Notes: generated by a model not told the origin, from the letters alone. 64,000 nt of DNA from Gemmatimonadaceae bacterium (GCA_035606695.1 DATNEW010000031.1:62001-126000); one strand, 5' to 3'; shown: positions 33,607-42,523, numbered from the stretch's first letter. Made by a program: numbers and translations.

Positions 33607-35985
33607 ATGTCTGCCATGTCCCCCTCGTTCCCCCTCGCGCTGGCACTCGTGTCGGCGTTCGCGGCGCCCTCGCCGCGGCGGCCTTCGCCCGACGCGACGT
33701 TCGTCGGACGCGCGAATGAGCTGCACGTTCGCATTCCACGCGTATCGGCGGATTCCGCCAACGTTGTCATCGACGGGGATTTGAGCGAACCGGTGTGGCA
33801 GCGCGCCGCCCTGCTCACCGGATTCTCGCAGTTCGCGCCGCAGGACGGGGTGCCCGCGTCCGATTCGACGCACGTGCTGCTGTGGTATTCGCCGACGGCC
33901 CTCTACGTCGGCATTCGCGCGTTCGAGGCGCACGGTCCGCCGCACGCCTCGCTCGCCGATCGCGACAAGATCTCGGCCGACGACAACGTGCAGCTGCTCA
34001 TCGGCACGTTTCACGACCAGCGGCAGGCGTACGTGTTCGCGGTGAATCCGCTGGGCATTCAGATGGACGGCACGATCGTCGAGACGACCGTGTCGGGCGG
34101 CGGATGGACACCGACGCTCTCCGGCCGCACGGCCCCCGATCTGAGCCAGGATTTCGTGTTCGCGTCCAAAGGACGCGTGACGGAGTACGGCTACGAGGTC
34201 GAGCTGCGGATTCCGTTTAAAAGTCTCAAATACCAATCCTCTGATGTCCAGAGTTGGGACTTCAACGTCGTGCGCGAGGTCCAGCATTCCGGCTTCGAGG
34301 ACTCCTGGGCGCCGGCCAAACGCTCGAGCTCCTCGTTCCTCGGCCAGAGTGGGAGCCTGGATGAATTGAGCGGGTTCGATCGCGGGCTGGTGCTCGACGT
34401 CAATCCGTTCGTGACGCGGAAGTCCACGGGGGCGCCGTCGCCGGCGGGCTGGAGGTACGAGAGCACGCGACCGCAGCTCGGGACGAACGTTCGGTGGGGA
34501 ATCACGAACAATCTCACGCTCAACGGAACCGTTCGGCCCGACTTCGCCGAGGTGGAATCCGACGCGGGGCAGTTCGTGATCGATCCACGCCAGGCGCTGT
34601 TCTTCCCCGAGAAGCGGCCGTTCTTCCTGGATGGGCTCGAGCAGTTCAGCGTGCCGAACAACCTGATCTACACCAGGCGGATCGCCAAGCCGGAGCTGGC
34701 GACGAAGATCACCGGCAAGATGGCCGGCACCAACATTGGATTCCTGAGCGCGAACGACGATCCGAGCCTGTCGTTCAACGGCCGCTATCAGACGACGTAC
34801 AACATCCTCCGTGCGCAGCGCGACGTCGGCGATCAGTCGCGGATCGGCATGGCGTACACCGACCGCGCGGTCGGCGGCGATTACAATCGCGTCGCCGACG
34901 TCGACGGCCGGCTTCTGTTCGCGCAGGTGTGGAACGGCTCGTTCCAATACGCGGAGTCGTTCGACAAGACGCACGACGTCGCGGTCAATGCGCCGCTGTG
35001 GTCGGGAACGTTGGCGCGCAATGGAAAGCGGCTGGGGCTGCGCTACAGCCTGAGCGGCATCAGCGACAAGTTCATCACGACGAGCGGATTCATTTCGCGA
35101 AACGGAATCGTTCACGGCGCGGCCGATCAGCGCGGCACGTGGTTCAACGAGCGCGGGAAGCTGTTCGAGACGTTGACGGGCGACATCCTGTACGACGACA
35201 CCTGGCAGTACACGCACTTCACGCGTCACGGCGATGCGCAGGATAAGAAGTTCCACCTCTCGGGCAGCGCCGGCCTGCGCGGCGGATGGACCACGGGCCT
35301 GGGCGTCTACTGGGAGACGTTCGGCTACGATACGCAGCTCTACCGCAGCTATCAGATCGAGCGGACGGTTGGCGCCACGGTCGACACGGTGCCGTTCGTC
35401 GGCGTCGGACGCATTCCCAATCGCGATTATGTCTTCACGCTCGCGACGCCGCAGTGGTCGCGCTTCAACGCCACCATGCTGTATGTCGGCGGGCAGGACG
35501 AGAACTTCTTCGAGTGGGCGCAGGCGAACATCGATTATTTGTCGACGGCGCTGACATTCCGGCCGACGGATCGCATTCGTCTCACCGGGAACTTCGACTA
35601 TCAGGATTACTGGCGGCGGAGCGACGGCAGCTTGGCGGGGCGCAACATGATTCCGCGGCTCAAGGCCGAGTATCAGTTGACGCGCTCGATGTTCTTGCGA
35701 TTGGTCGGCGAGTACGATCTGTCCGAGCATTCCGACCTGCGCGACGAGACGCGCACGTTCTTTCCGCTGATCATCAATGGGCAGAAGGCGATCGCGATGC
35801 GAAGCGGTACGGTGCGCGGAGATTACCTGTTCTCATATCAGCCGAATCCCGGCACGGTGTTCTTCGTCGGGTACGGTTCGCGGGCGGACGGTCCGCCCGA
35901 TCCGAATGAGCGCTTCACGTTTCAGCCGCTGATTCGATCCTCGGATTATTTCTTCGTCAAGTATTCGTATTTGTTCAGGTTCTGA
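33607..35985 (+). CDS. DUF5916-domain outer-membrane protein with CBM9-like N-terminus
   Basis: Protein of 792 aa with a short signal peptide. Residues ~45-215 look like a carbohydrate-binding family 9-like module (VIDGDLSEPVWQRAALLTGF, then VLLWYSPTALYVGIRAFE). The remainder is a DUF5916-type beta-barrel (FFPEKRPFFLDGLEQF is the characteristic signature) ending in an aromatic Phe (SYLFRF), the typical C-terminal signal of outer-membrane barrels. The role is unknown; it may be a porin-like transporter for glycans or an enzyme. ATG 33607 chosen because upstream in-frame sequence lacks signal-peptide character. An AT-rich rare-codon patch lies at 34211-34252. Confidence 0.8.
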   Translation: MSAMSPSFPLALALVSAFAAPSPRRPSPDATFVGRANELHVRIPRVSADSANVVIDGDLSEPVWQRAALLTGFSQFAPQDGVPASDSTHVLLWYSPTALYVGIRAFEAHGPPHASLADRDKISADDNVQLLIGTFHDQRQAYVFAVNPLGIQMDGTIVETTVSGGGWTPTLSGRTAPDLSQDFVFASKGRVTEYGYEVELRIPFKSLKYQSSDVQSWDFNVVREVQHSGFEDSWAPAKRSSSSFLGQSGSLDELSGFDRGLVLDVNPFVTRKSTGAPSPAGWRYESTRPQLGTNVRWGITNNLTLNGTVRPDFAEVESDAGQFVIDPRQALFFPEKRPFFLDGLEQFSVPNNLIYTRRIAKPELATKITGKMAGTNIGFLSANDDPSLSFNGRYQTTYNILRAQRDVGDQSRIGMAYTDRAVGGDYNRVADVDGRLLFAQVWNGSFQYAESFDKTHDVAVNAPLWSGTLARNGKRLGLRYSLSGISDKFITTSGFISRNGIVHGAADQRGTWFNERGKLFETLTGDILYDDTWQYTHFTRHGDAQDKKFHLSGSAGLRGGWTTGLGVYWETFGYDTQLYRSYQIERTVGATVDTVPFVGVGRIPNRDYVFTLATPQWSRFNATMLYVGGQDENFFEWAQANIDYLSTALTFRPTDRIRLTGNFDYQDYWRRSDGSLAGRNMIPRLKAEYQLTRSMFLRLVGEYDLSEHSDLRDETRTFFPLIINGQKAIAMRSGTVRGDYLFSYQPNPGTVFFVGYGSRADGPPDPNERFTFQPLIRSSDYFFVKYSYLFRF

Positions 35986-36002
35986 CGCAAAGCCGCCGCG
36001 CA

Positions 36003-36165
36003 TGTCATCCTGAGCGGAGGCGCGCGGCGCCGAAGTCGAAGGACCCCCTTCTCAGCGGAGGACTGCATGCGGCTCCTCCGTCGGGGCGGAGGTCCCTCGA
36101 CTCGCTCGCTGCGCTCGCTCGCCGCGCTCGCTCGCCGCGCTCACTCGCTCGCGATGACAGGCGGC
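36003..36165. repeat. intergenic hairpin-forming dispersed repeat (copy B)
   Basis: Begins GTCATCCTGAGCGGAGG, runs through GTCGAAGGACCCC and GGTCCCTCGACTC, and ends in repeated CTCGCTCGCCGCG units and GCGATGACA. It is therefore an imperfect palindrome of the same family as copy A. It lies between the convergent DUF5916 and Ig-like lipoprotein genes. Confidence 0.8.
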
Positions 36166-36168
36166 GTG

Positions 36169-36585
36169 TTAGTGCACCGCCGCCACGATGTTGACCGCGG
36201 CCGCGCCTTGCACCGCCGGAGTGGCATTCGGCGACGCGATGAGGGTCGTTGTACCCGGGTTGCGCGCGCGCAGCCACACCGCGCTATCACCGCGCACTGC
36301 GATGGTCGCAATGGAACTGTCACTCAATCGCCACGTGAACGCATTGGACGCGGACGTGGTACCACACACCGGGACGACCGCGACGAACACCGCGGTGTCT
36401 CCAACCGTGAGTGTGATTGAAGGCGGGCTTACGGTGATCGATTGAAGAGAGCAATCCACGCTCGTGTCGGCGCCGCCTCTCAGACCCGGAAGCGTCGCGT
36501 CCGCCGAGCAGCCGGCCGCAATCGCGCCGATGGCACCGGTCGCCGCAACCAACGCACAAAGCCGAACCGTCGTCGAACGTCGCAT
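36169..36585 (-). CDS. lipoprotein with bacterial Ig-like (BIG2) domain
   Basis: Protein of 138 aa. The lipobox IAAGC (Cys26) follows an N-terminal hydrophobic stretch. Residues ~47-138 form one Ig-like domain of BIG2 type (ITVSPPSITLTVGDTAVFVA, then WRLSDSSIATI and PGTTTLIAS). Such domains are structural or adhesive at the cell surface. ATG 36585 is favoured for its signal peptide. Confidence 0.75.
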   Translation of the reverse strand: MRRSTTVRLCALVAATGAIGAIAAGCSADATLPGLRGGADTSVDCSLQSITVSPPSITLTVGDTAVFVAVVPVCGTTSASNAFTWRLSDSSIATIAVRGDSAVWLRARNPGTTTLIASPNATPAVQGAAAVNIVAAVH

Positions 36586-36707
36586 GCTATTGTACCGCCG
36601 TGATGGCAGCCGCGCCCCTGAAGACGCTGTCCGCCCCACACGTTGCAATCGCCGTACTCGTGCCGGACGACAGTGCGGCGGGCCGAATCATGATTTCAAC
36701 ATAACCG

Positions 36708-37060
36708 ATGTCTACGATGACGATCTACGACACTATCGGAACCGGCTACACCGCGCGCCGTCGGGCCGACCCACGCTTCGCCGCACTCATCCGTACGGCC
36801 ATCGGCGACACTGGAGCGACTGGCGTCGCGGGCTGGCCGAGTGCCGGCGTGTGGTGCGGTCCCGCGTGGTGGGGATGACGTGGGATCGCGATCATGCCGG
36901 CTTCTGGTCGATGGAAGACTATTTTCCGGGGATGCTTGCTCGAGATTTACCGCGCTTTCCGCCGCTCGCCGACGTCGCCGCCGAATTCGACCACGCGGAA
37001 ATTCAGAGAATTCTCATAGCCGCCGATTGCGCCGGCTACCGCCTGCTTCTCGGTCACGTC
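36708..37060 (+). pseudogene. class I SAM-dependent methyltransferase remnant with internal deletion
   Basis: Two pieces of one methyltransferase family lie in different frames. From 36708, frame 3 reads YDTIGTGYTARRRADPRFAA, the usual N-terminus, and runs to IGD at 36809. From 36809, frame 2 reads HWSDWRRGLAECRRVVRSRV, then VGMTWDRDH, EDYFPGM and RFPPLADVAA, the normal central and C-terminal blocks. The SAM-binding core that should lie between (roughly 65 codons) is missing. Frame 2 degrades beyond IAADCAGY and ends in the 12-bp repeat. It cannot make a functional enzyme. The block assignments rest on my recollection of the family. Confidence 0.72.
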
Positions 37061-37108
37061 GCGCATGGCAGAGCGCATGGCAGAGCGCATGGCAGAGCGC
37101 ATGGCTGA
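37061..37108. repeat. 12-bp tandem repeat providing four in-frame start codons
   Basis: Four units of GCGCATGGCAGA (last unit GCGCATGGCTGA). They join the methyltransferase pseudogene to the intact methyltransferase gene and encode MAER four times at its N-terminus. The last unit also provides the stop for the pseudogene frame. Confidence 0.92.
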
Positions 37109-37772
37109 GCGCCTCACGACAACCGCCGGCGACTTTGACCTCGAAGAGTGCAGCCTGCGCGTCGGCGGACGCGAGTGGAGCATTCTGCATACGGCGGCGC
37201 TCATGAGCTGGGTGGAAGAGCAGATCTTCCTCGGTACGAATCACGATCGTATACCCTACGGCGCCGCGCTCTGGCCGTCGGCGATCGCACTCGCGCACGA
37301 GTTGGCATCGCGGGGCAATGCGTTGCGCGGCAAGACGGTGCTGGAGCTCGGAGCCGGCACTGGATTACCGGGCATCGTCGCGTCGACGTTCGGCGCGCGC
37401 GTGACGCAGACCGACAACCACGACGTCGCGATGCACCTCTGCCGCCGCAACGGCGAGCGGAATGGCGCGCGCGGCATCGAGTATCGCACCGCTGATTGGT
37501 CGACGTGGGACGACGTGCAGCGCTACGACCTCATCATCGGCGCCGACATTCTCTACTCGGACACAATGCACGATCGTCTGCACCGGCTATTCAACGGCAA
37601 CCTTGCGGCAGGCGGCCGCATTCTCGTCTCCGATCCCTTTCGCAAGTTCAGCCTTGGATTGCTCGAGACGCTCGAGTCGCAGCACTGGCGCGTCGGGATG
37701 ACGAAGTGGATCGTCGGCGAGGGCGAAGACGCGCAGCCGATCGGCGTCTTCGAGCTTGTACCGCCAGCTTGA
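37065..37772 (+). CDS. class I SAM-dependent methyltransferase (METTL/Nnt1-like)
   Basis: Protein of up to 235 aa. SAM motif I is VLELGAGTGLPG (~93-104), followed by the acidic Asp in TQTDNHD and the post-motif YDLIIGADILYSD (~153-165). This pattern matches the lysine/nicotinamide-methyltransferase-like group (COG3897 type). Four possible starts (37065, 37077, 37089, 37101) lie in a 12-bp repeat, and no strong ribosome site exists. It is followed by the ParB-like gene with a 31-bp gap. The target (protein or small molecule) is unknown. Confidence 0.82.
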   Translation: MAERMAERMAERMAERLTTTAGDFDLEECSLRVGGREWSILHTAALMSWVEEQIFLGTNHDRIPYGAALWPSAIALAHELASRGNALRGKTVLELGAGTGLPGIVASTFGARVTQTDNHDVAMHLCRRNGERNGARGIEYRTADWSTWDDVQRYDLIIGADILYSDTMHDRLHRLFNGNLAAGGRILVSDPFRKFSLGLLETLESQHWRVGMTKWIVGEGEDAQPIGVFELVPPA

Positions 37773-37803
37773 CCGCCGTCCTCGACGCCTGCATCTATCC
37801 GCC

Positions 37804-38769
37804 ATGGCCACCGCAAAAAAACGCGCGAAGAAGAAGCGCGCCGTCGCGCCGGCCGCCTCGCGCGGTCTCGATGCGCGCCGGCTTGCCTCCGCTGCGGCAC
37901 CCACGTCCGTCGAAACACTCGGCCGCACGATCGAAGACGACGGCGGCGCTACGCTCGCGACGTATCGCGATCCGCTGGGCGGACACTGGCAGATCCTTGC
38001 CGCGCTGCCCATCGACGCCGTCGAGCCTACGCCGTTTCAGCGCGACCTGTCCGAAGCGCACGTCGGCCGCGTCGCGAACGCGATCGACAAACTCGATCGC
38101 TATCTCGATCCCGTGATCGCGGTGCCGGCGGGCGGCGGCAAATACTGGTCGCCGAACGGCTATCATCGCCTTGGCGCGATGAAAGAGCTTGGCGCCAAGT
38201 CGATCGTCGCGCTCGTGGTGCCGGAGCCTGAAGTCGCGCATCGCATTCTGCTGCTCAATACCGAGAAAGCGCACAACCTCCGCGAGCGCGCGCTCGAAGT
38301 GGCGCGCCTCGCCGAGGCGTTGTCGGTGCTCGACGACCGTCCGGAGCGCGAGTTCTCGGTGGAGTTCGAGGAAGCGGCGCTCGTGACGCTCGGGCTCTGC
38401 TATCAGCAGAACGGCCGATTCTCTGGCGGCGCGTATCACCCGGTCCTCAAACGCTGCGACAAGTTTCTCGGGAGCAAGCTGCCGAACGCGCTTCTGACGC
38501 GGCGCGAGCGTGCCGAGAAGCTGTTGGAGCTCAACGAGCTGGTGAACGAAGCCGTGAAGGCGATGAAGGCCAAAGGCCTGGAGAGTCCGTATCTCAAGGC
38601 GTTCGTCGTGGCGCGCATCAACCCGCTGCGATTCATGCGGAAGCCCACCGCCGACTTCGACGACACGATCGACAAGATGCTGGGCAGTGCGCGGCGATTC
38701 GACCCCGGCAAGATCAAGGCGGATCAGGTCGCGCGCTCCGGCGGCCCGCCATCGACGGGTGAAGAGTGA
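37804..38769 (+). CDS. ParB/sulfiredoxin-like nuclease-fold domain protein
   Basis: Protein of 321 aa with a very basic start (MATAKKRAKKKR). Residues ~65-150 read as a ParB N-terminal domain: LPIDAVEPTPFQRDLSEAHV, then SPNGYHRLGAMKELGAKSI, where the GYHRL takes the place of the ParB GERR(W) box that binds nucleotide. No classical ParB helix-turn-helix is obvious downstream and no parA is nearby, so this is a chromosomal-partition relative with another role. It is flanked by methyltransferase and PLP-enzyme genes in one operon; the stop overlaps the next start (GTGA). Confidence 0.8.
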   Translation: MATAKKRAKKKRAVAPAASRGLDARRLASAAAPTSVETLGRTIEDDGGATLATYRDPLGGHWQILAALPIDAVEPTPFQRDLSEAHVGRVANAIDKLDRYLDPVIAVPAGGGKYWSPNGYHRLGAMKELGAKSIVALVVPEPEVAHRILLLNTEKAHNLRERALEVARLAEALSVLDDRPEREFSVEFEEAALVTLGLCYQQNGRFSGGAYHPVLKRCDKFLGSKLPNALLTRRERAEKLLELNELVNEAVKAMKAKGLESPYLKAFVVARINPLRFMRKPTADFDDTIDKMLGSARRFDPGKIKADQVARSGGPPSTGEE

Positions 38770-39707
38770 CCGCCCCGCTCGACGCGTCGTTTCACCGGCT
38801 GCTCCATGCTCCAACGCCGGCGCACGCGATGGAGCACCTGCGCGATGTCCTGGGCGGCGGCCCACGCCTCGTCGTCAAGCGCGACGACACGATCCCGTTC
38901 GGGTTCGGCGGCAATAAAATCAGAAAACTTCAATTCGAGATCGCTAAAGCCATCAACGCGGGCGCGGATACGATCGTCACGCTCGGCGGCGTGCAGTCGA
39001 ATCACGCCCGCGCGACGGCCGCGACCGCCGCACAGCTTGGCCTTCGATGCGTGCTGATCATCAACGGCGAGCCGCCCGAGCGGCCGACCGCCAACGCGCT
39101 GCTCGACCGGCTGCTGGGCGCCGAGATCGAGTACATCCCGTCGCGCGCGGAGCGGGCCGAGTCGTGCGAGCGCGTGATGCAGCGCCTGCGGCGCGAGGGG
39201 AGAAATCCGTATCTCATTCCGCTCGGCGCGTCCACGTCGTACGGCGCGCTCGGATTCGTGCACGCGGTGCGCGAGTTGAAGGAGCAGGGCATCGAGCCCG
39301 ATGTCATCGTACACGCGACGTCCTCGGGCGGTACTCAGGCCGGGTTGATCGCGGGCGTGGCGCTCGCCGGACTGACGTCGCGCGTAATCGGCGTGAGCGC
39401 GGACGATCCGTCGGAGGCGATTCAGCGGACCGTGCGTGAGATCGTGCGTGGCATCGAAGGCATGGAATCATTCGACGGCGCGATCGAGGTCGACGACCGC
39501 CGGGTCGGCGCCGGGTACGGCGCGCCGACCGACGAGTCGCGCGAGGCGCAGGAGCTTGCGGCGCGGCGCGAGGGATTCTTCGTCGATCACACGTACACCG
39601 CCAAGGCGCTCGGCGCGTTGATCGCCTACGTGCGCGAGGAACGCTTCCGTCCGGACGAAACCGTCCTCTTCTGGCACACCGGCGGACAGGTCGGCGTTTT
39701 TGCCTGA
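38766..39707 (+). CDS. PLP-dependent D-cysteine desulfhydrase / ACC-deaminase-like enzyme
   Basis: Protein of 313 aa of fold type II PLP enzymes. The cofactor Lys51 lies in GGNKIRKLQF and the substrate-carboxylate loop in GGVQSNHAR (~74-82). A glycine-rich phosphate loop SSGGTQAGL lies at ~187. This motif set is shared by D-cysteine desulfhydrase and 1-aminocyclopropane-1-carboxylate deaminase, which cannot be told apart here. It starts at GTG 38766, overlapping the ParB-like stop by 4 bp, so translation is coupled. An AT-rich codon patch (38911-38952) encodes the Lys motif. Confidence 0.87.
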   Translation: MTAPLDASFHRLLHAPTPAHAMEHLRDVLGGGPRLVVKRDDTIPFGFGGNKIRKLQFEIAKAINAGADTIVTLGGVQSNHARATAATAAQLGLRCVLIINGEPPERPTANALLDRLLGAEIEYIPSRAERAESCERVMQRLRREGRNPYLIPLGASTSYGALGFVHAVRELKEQGIEPDVIVHATSSGGTQAGLIAGVALAGLTSRVIGVSADDPSEAIQRTVREIVRGIEGMESFDGAIEVDDRRVGAGYGAPTDESREAQELAARREGFFVDHTYTAKALGALIAYVREERFRPDETVLFWHTGGQVGVFA

Positions 39708-39737
39708 GCGAAACACCGCGCGGCGCGAGCGGGTAGT

Positions 39738-40652
39738 ATGAGAATGATGCGGTTTCTCCTGGCGATACTCCTTCTCGTCGCGGCCCAAGCGGCGCCGGCG
39801 CAGTCCGATCGTGGGCGGCCGCTCGTGCTGCTCGTTCACGGTCGCGGGATGATCGACCGCGATACGGCGCTGACGAGGAAGTTGTGGATGGACGGCCTGC
39901 GCACCGGCGCATCGACGCTGACCAAGGCGCCGCTGCTCGAGGAAAGCGACGTGCGCGTCGTGTGGTATGCCGATGTGCTCGATCCGTCGTCGGATGCCGG
40001 CTGTGACTATCCCGCGAACGATCCGCGCGCGCTCCGTGCGGGCCGAAGCGACGAAGGGCTCAAGACCGTCGCGTCCGTCGCCGGCGGGTTGTTTGGCGCG
40101 CTGTCCAAGTTGGTCGACGACAAGGAGACGGCGGCGCAGATGCGCGACCTGGCGGGCGACGCCGCGTTCCTGAGCGATGCGCGCAAACGGTGCGCGTCCG
40201 AGGATCGGCTGTCGAGCGCGATCCTGCGTGCTCGGAGCGAAGGGCGACCGGTGATCGTCGTCGCGCACAGCCTCGGGTCGCTCGTCGCGTATGACTACTT
40301 TTCCGCGGCGCGCGACACCGGAACCGTCCGGACGCTGCTCACGCTTGGATCGCCGCTCGGCTCGCCGGATCTGCGGCATCTGTTGATCGGCGGCGACGAC
40401 AGCGATTCCCTGGCGCGGCCGGTCAGCGTCGCGGATTGGATCAACATCCGCAACGACGGCGATCCGTTCGCGACATCGGTGACGGCCGCGAATCACGACA
40501 TCGCGTCGAAGCCGCCGGCCGATGAGCCGGATCCACACGAGCTGGTCGGCTATCTTCGCGAGCCCGAGACGGCTCGGCAGGTGGTTGCGGCGTGGTGCGG
40601 TGCGTTTGCGAAGGCCGTCCAAGCACCGAAGGGCTGCGCTGAACTCAAGTAG
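39738..40652 (+). CDS. exported lipase-like alpha/beta hydrolase
   Basis: Protein of 304 aa with a signal peptide (1-22, ending APAQ). It has LLVHGRGM (oxyanion region, ~31-38) and VVAHSLGSLVAYDY with nucleophile Ser (~177), the GxSxG variant AHSLGS. Possible catalytic Asp lies in NDGDPF and His in DPHELVG. It resembles PGAP1/lipase-type hydrolases acting on esters outside the cytoplasm. The C-terminal region has a Cys pair that may be bridged. Confidence 0.72.
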   Translation: MRMMRFLLAILLLVAAQAAPAQSDRGRPLVLLVHGRGMIDRDTALTRKLWMDGLRTGASTLTKAPLLEESDVRVVWYADVLDPSSDAGCDYPANDPRALRAGRSDEGLKTVASVAGGLFGALSKLVDDKETAAQMRDLAGDAAFLSDARKRCASEDRLSSAILRARSEGRPVIVVAHSLGSLVAYDYFSAARDTGTVRTLLTLGSPLGSPDLRHLLIGGDDSDSLARPVSVADWINIRNDGDPFATSVTAANHDIASKPPADEPDPHELVGYLREPETARQVVAAWCGAFAKAVQAPKGCAELK

Positions 40653-40656
40653 GCCG

Positions 40657-40749
40657 TCATTCCGAGCCGCAGGCGAGGAATCTTGTATCCCGATCGAGGA
40701 ACGTCTCTCGACAACTCGCATAAGATTCCTCGCTTCGCTCGGAATGACA
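40657..40749. repeat. intergenic hairpin-forming dispersed repeat (copy C)
   Basis: GTCATTCCGAGCCGCAGGCGAGGAATCT at the left and AGATTCCTCGCTTCGCTCGGAATGAC at the right form a long imperfect palindrome, with a ~40-bp centre. Same family as copies A, B, D and E. Confidence 0.88.
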
Positions 40750-40795
40750 CAGCGGCGCTGATCGCACGGCGCGAGGATTGCCAATCAGCGGGCGC

Positions 40796-41350
40796 ATGTG
40801 GAAGAGAACGGGATCATTCGCGGTTGCCGCCATCGTCATGGCCAGTGCCGCACAGGCTCAGTCGCGCGTCGGGTCCGATTCGGCCACGCGGCTGACGCGC
40901 TTCGGGCGCGACATGGTGTACGGCACGGCTGAAGGCCTGGCCTTTGCCGGCATCGATCAACTGAGCGACAGTCCGGCGCAGTGGGGCAAGGGCTGGAGCG
41001 GCTACGGGAAGCGCGCCGCGTCGAACGTCGGCGAGTTCGTGATTCAGGAAGGGGTGACGGAAGGTCTTGCCGCGGCGATGAATCGGCCGCTCGACTACGC
41101 GCACTGCGAGTGCCACGGCACGGGCGCGCGTATCGGCTGGGCAATCTCCCAGGGCTTCAGCGACGTGCTACCGAACAAGAAGCGGATGGTGGCGGTCCCG
41201 CGCATCGTCGGTGCGTTCGCGGGCAGCTTCGCGCAGGCGAGCTGGCGTCCGGACACCGGCCCCGACAAGGTGCGCGTCGCGCTCGTGAACGGCGCGACGT
41301 CGATGGTCATCGGGGTCGGCATCAATCTGTGGCACGAGTTCGTGCGCTGA
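40796..41350 (+). CDS. exported hypothetical protein
   Basis: Protein of 184 aa with a signal peptide (~1-23, ending AQAQ). The mature part has glycine-rich amphipathic segments (GTAEGLAFAGIDQL, GFSDVLPNKKRM) and one Cys pair HCECHG (~104-107). No family recognised. ATG 40796 chosen for the signal peptide; there is no good ribosome site. Convergent with the uncharacterised lipoprotein, 21 bp apart. Confidence 0.6.
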   Translation: MWKRTGSFAVAAIVMASAAQAQSRVGSDSATRLTRFGRDMVYGTAEGLAFAGIDQLSDSPAQWGKGWSGYGKRAASNVGEFVIQEGVTEGLAAAMNRPLDYAHCECHGTGARIGWAISQGFSDVLPNKKRMVAVPRIVGAFAGSFAQASWRPDTGPDKVRVALVNGATSMVIGVGINLWHEFVR

Positions 41351-41371
41351 CGCCGCCGCGGAGTTTACAGT

Positions 41372-42523
41372 TTACTGATACTGGATGTAGATCGGCCGCG
41401 GTCTCAACGCCAGCACTTCGATGGGCGACAGGAGCTTGTCGCCCTTCTTCACGTCATTGTGAAAAAAGAGCTTGAATCCCGTGTATTCGACGGGATCCGA
41501 CGCCTCGCACTTGGCGTACGTGTCGAACTTGAGCCACGGCTGGCCCCAGCCGTCCATGTTGATGACGACCTGCACGCGCGGGTCGAGCTTGATCTTATCA
41601 GAGTTCTGTAACATGTTGGTCGTGAAGCGGTGCACGATCAGCACCTTGGGCGGCAGGTGGTACTTCGTCACCAGCGCGCCGAGCTGGTCGATGACGTAAT
41701 TGATGTCCTTGGCGTCCATCGCGCCGATCTTCGATCCCGGAATACGTCCTTCGCGGTTGTAGTGCATGTAGAACTCGGGATCGACGCCCAGATGCACGTC
41801 GGGCCGCTGGAGAAACGGCAGGATCACCGGCAACTCGGAGTCGATGGTGCTCTTGCCCGCCTGAATGTCGAGAATGGTGATGTAGCCGCGCGCGTGCGCG
41901 AAACCGTAGATCTTTTCGATGAGGTCCGGATCCGAGCGCTGGCGATACATGCCGTCCTTGCCCGGCGCGCCCTGCGCAACGGAAACGATCAGGTGCAATG
42001 CGGGCTGGACGGGCGTGGATGGATCGGCCGCTTGCCACCACTTCACGACCGTGTCGAGCTTGGCGAGCATCTGATCGTACGGGATCTCGCCGAGGATGCC
42101 CATCTTCTTCGAGAGCGGGTTGCCGTAGAACGCGACGATGCGCTTGGCGGGCAAGATCGATCCCGCGAGCAGCGGCGGTGTCTTGACCGGCCAGCCGGGA
42201 TTCTTGAGGCCGGTGCGAATCGAGGCGACGAGCGAGATGCTGTCGGCCTTCGTGCGAAGCTTGGGCTGCGTGGCGAGCTGGATCATGATCGCCGAGTCCG
42301 GCATGGCCTTCTTGTTCTTGGCGTGCGCGGTGTCGGAGGTGCTCGCAGCGGCGGTGTCCGTTCGGAGACTGTCGCGCGCCGTGTCGCGAGTAGCAAGCTT
42401 CACGTCGCCGGCGGCGGAGTCTTTCGCGACTGGTCGGCTTTCCGACGCGGCGCTTCGAGAATCGCCGCAGGCGGCGACGAGCAGGCTCAGCGACAGAGAA
42501 AGGATTGGGTAGGCACGGCTCAT
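41372..42523 (-). CDS. conserved lipoprotein of unknown function
   Basis: Protein of 383 aa. The lipobox LVAAC (Cys19) is followed by a ~70-residue Ser/Ala/Asp-rich spacer. The globular part starts IVAFYGNPLSKKMGILGE (~135), continues QPALHLIVSVAQGAPGKDGMYR, HLGVDPEF and LPPKVLIVHRF and ends LRPRPIYIQYQ. I recognise this as a conserved uncharacterised family found in actinobacteria and others. The strand-loop pattern with DPEF and VHRF at strand ends suggests a TIM-barrel, possibly glycosidase-like. ATG 42523 decides the signal peptide. Confidence 0.72.
   Translation of the reverse strand: MSRAYPILSLSLSLLVAACGDSRSAASESRPVAKDSAAGDVKLATRDTARDSLRTDTAAASTSDTAHAKNKKAMPDSAIMIQLATQPKLRTKADSISLVASIRTGLKNPGWPVKTPPLLAGSILPAKRIVAFYGNPLSKKMGILGEIPYDQMLAKLDTVVKWWQAADPSTPVQPALHLIVSVAQGAPGKDGMYRQRSDPDLIEKIYGFAHARGYITILDIQAGKSTIDSELPVILPFLQRPDVHLGVDPEFYMHYNREGRIPGSKIGAMDAKDINYVIDQLGALVTKYHLPPKVLIVHRFTTNMLQNSDKIKLDPRVQVVINMDGWGQPWLKFDTYAKCEASDPVEYTGFKLFFHNDVKKGDKLLSPIEVLALRPRPIYIQYQ

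Noticed and set aside
33424-35730. Long antisense frame (768 codons) opposite the DUF5916 gene
   Set aside because: Arg-rich composition with no domains; explained by the codon bias of the sense gene. The same reasoning applies to the antisense frames at 12905-14461, 17196-18734, 44989-47079, 50101-51882 and 60876-62432.
36708-37060. Programmed frameshift in the methyltransferase fragment
   Set aside because: The two frames do not overlap over a slippery site, and an essential ~65-codon block is missing rather than shifted, so a deletion is the simpler explanation.
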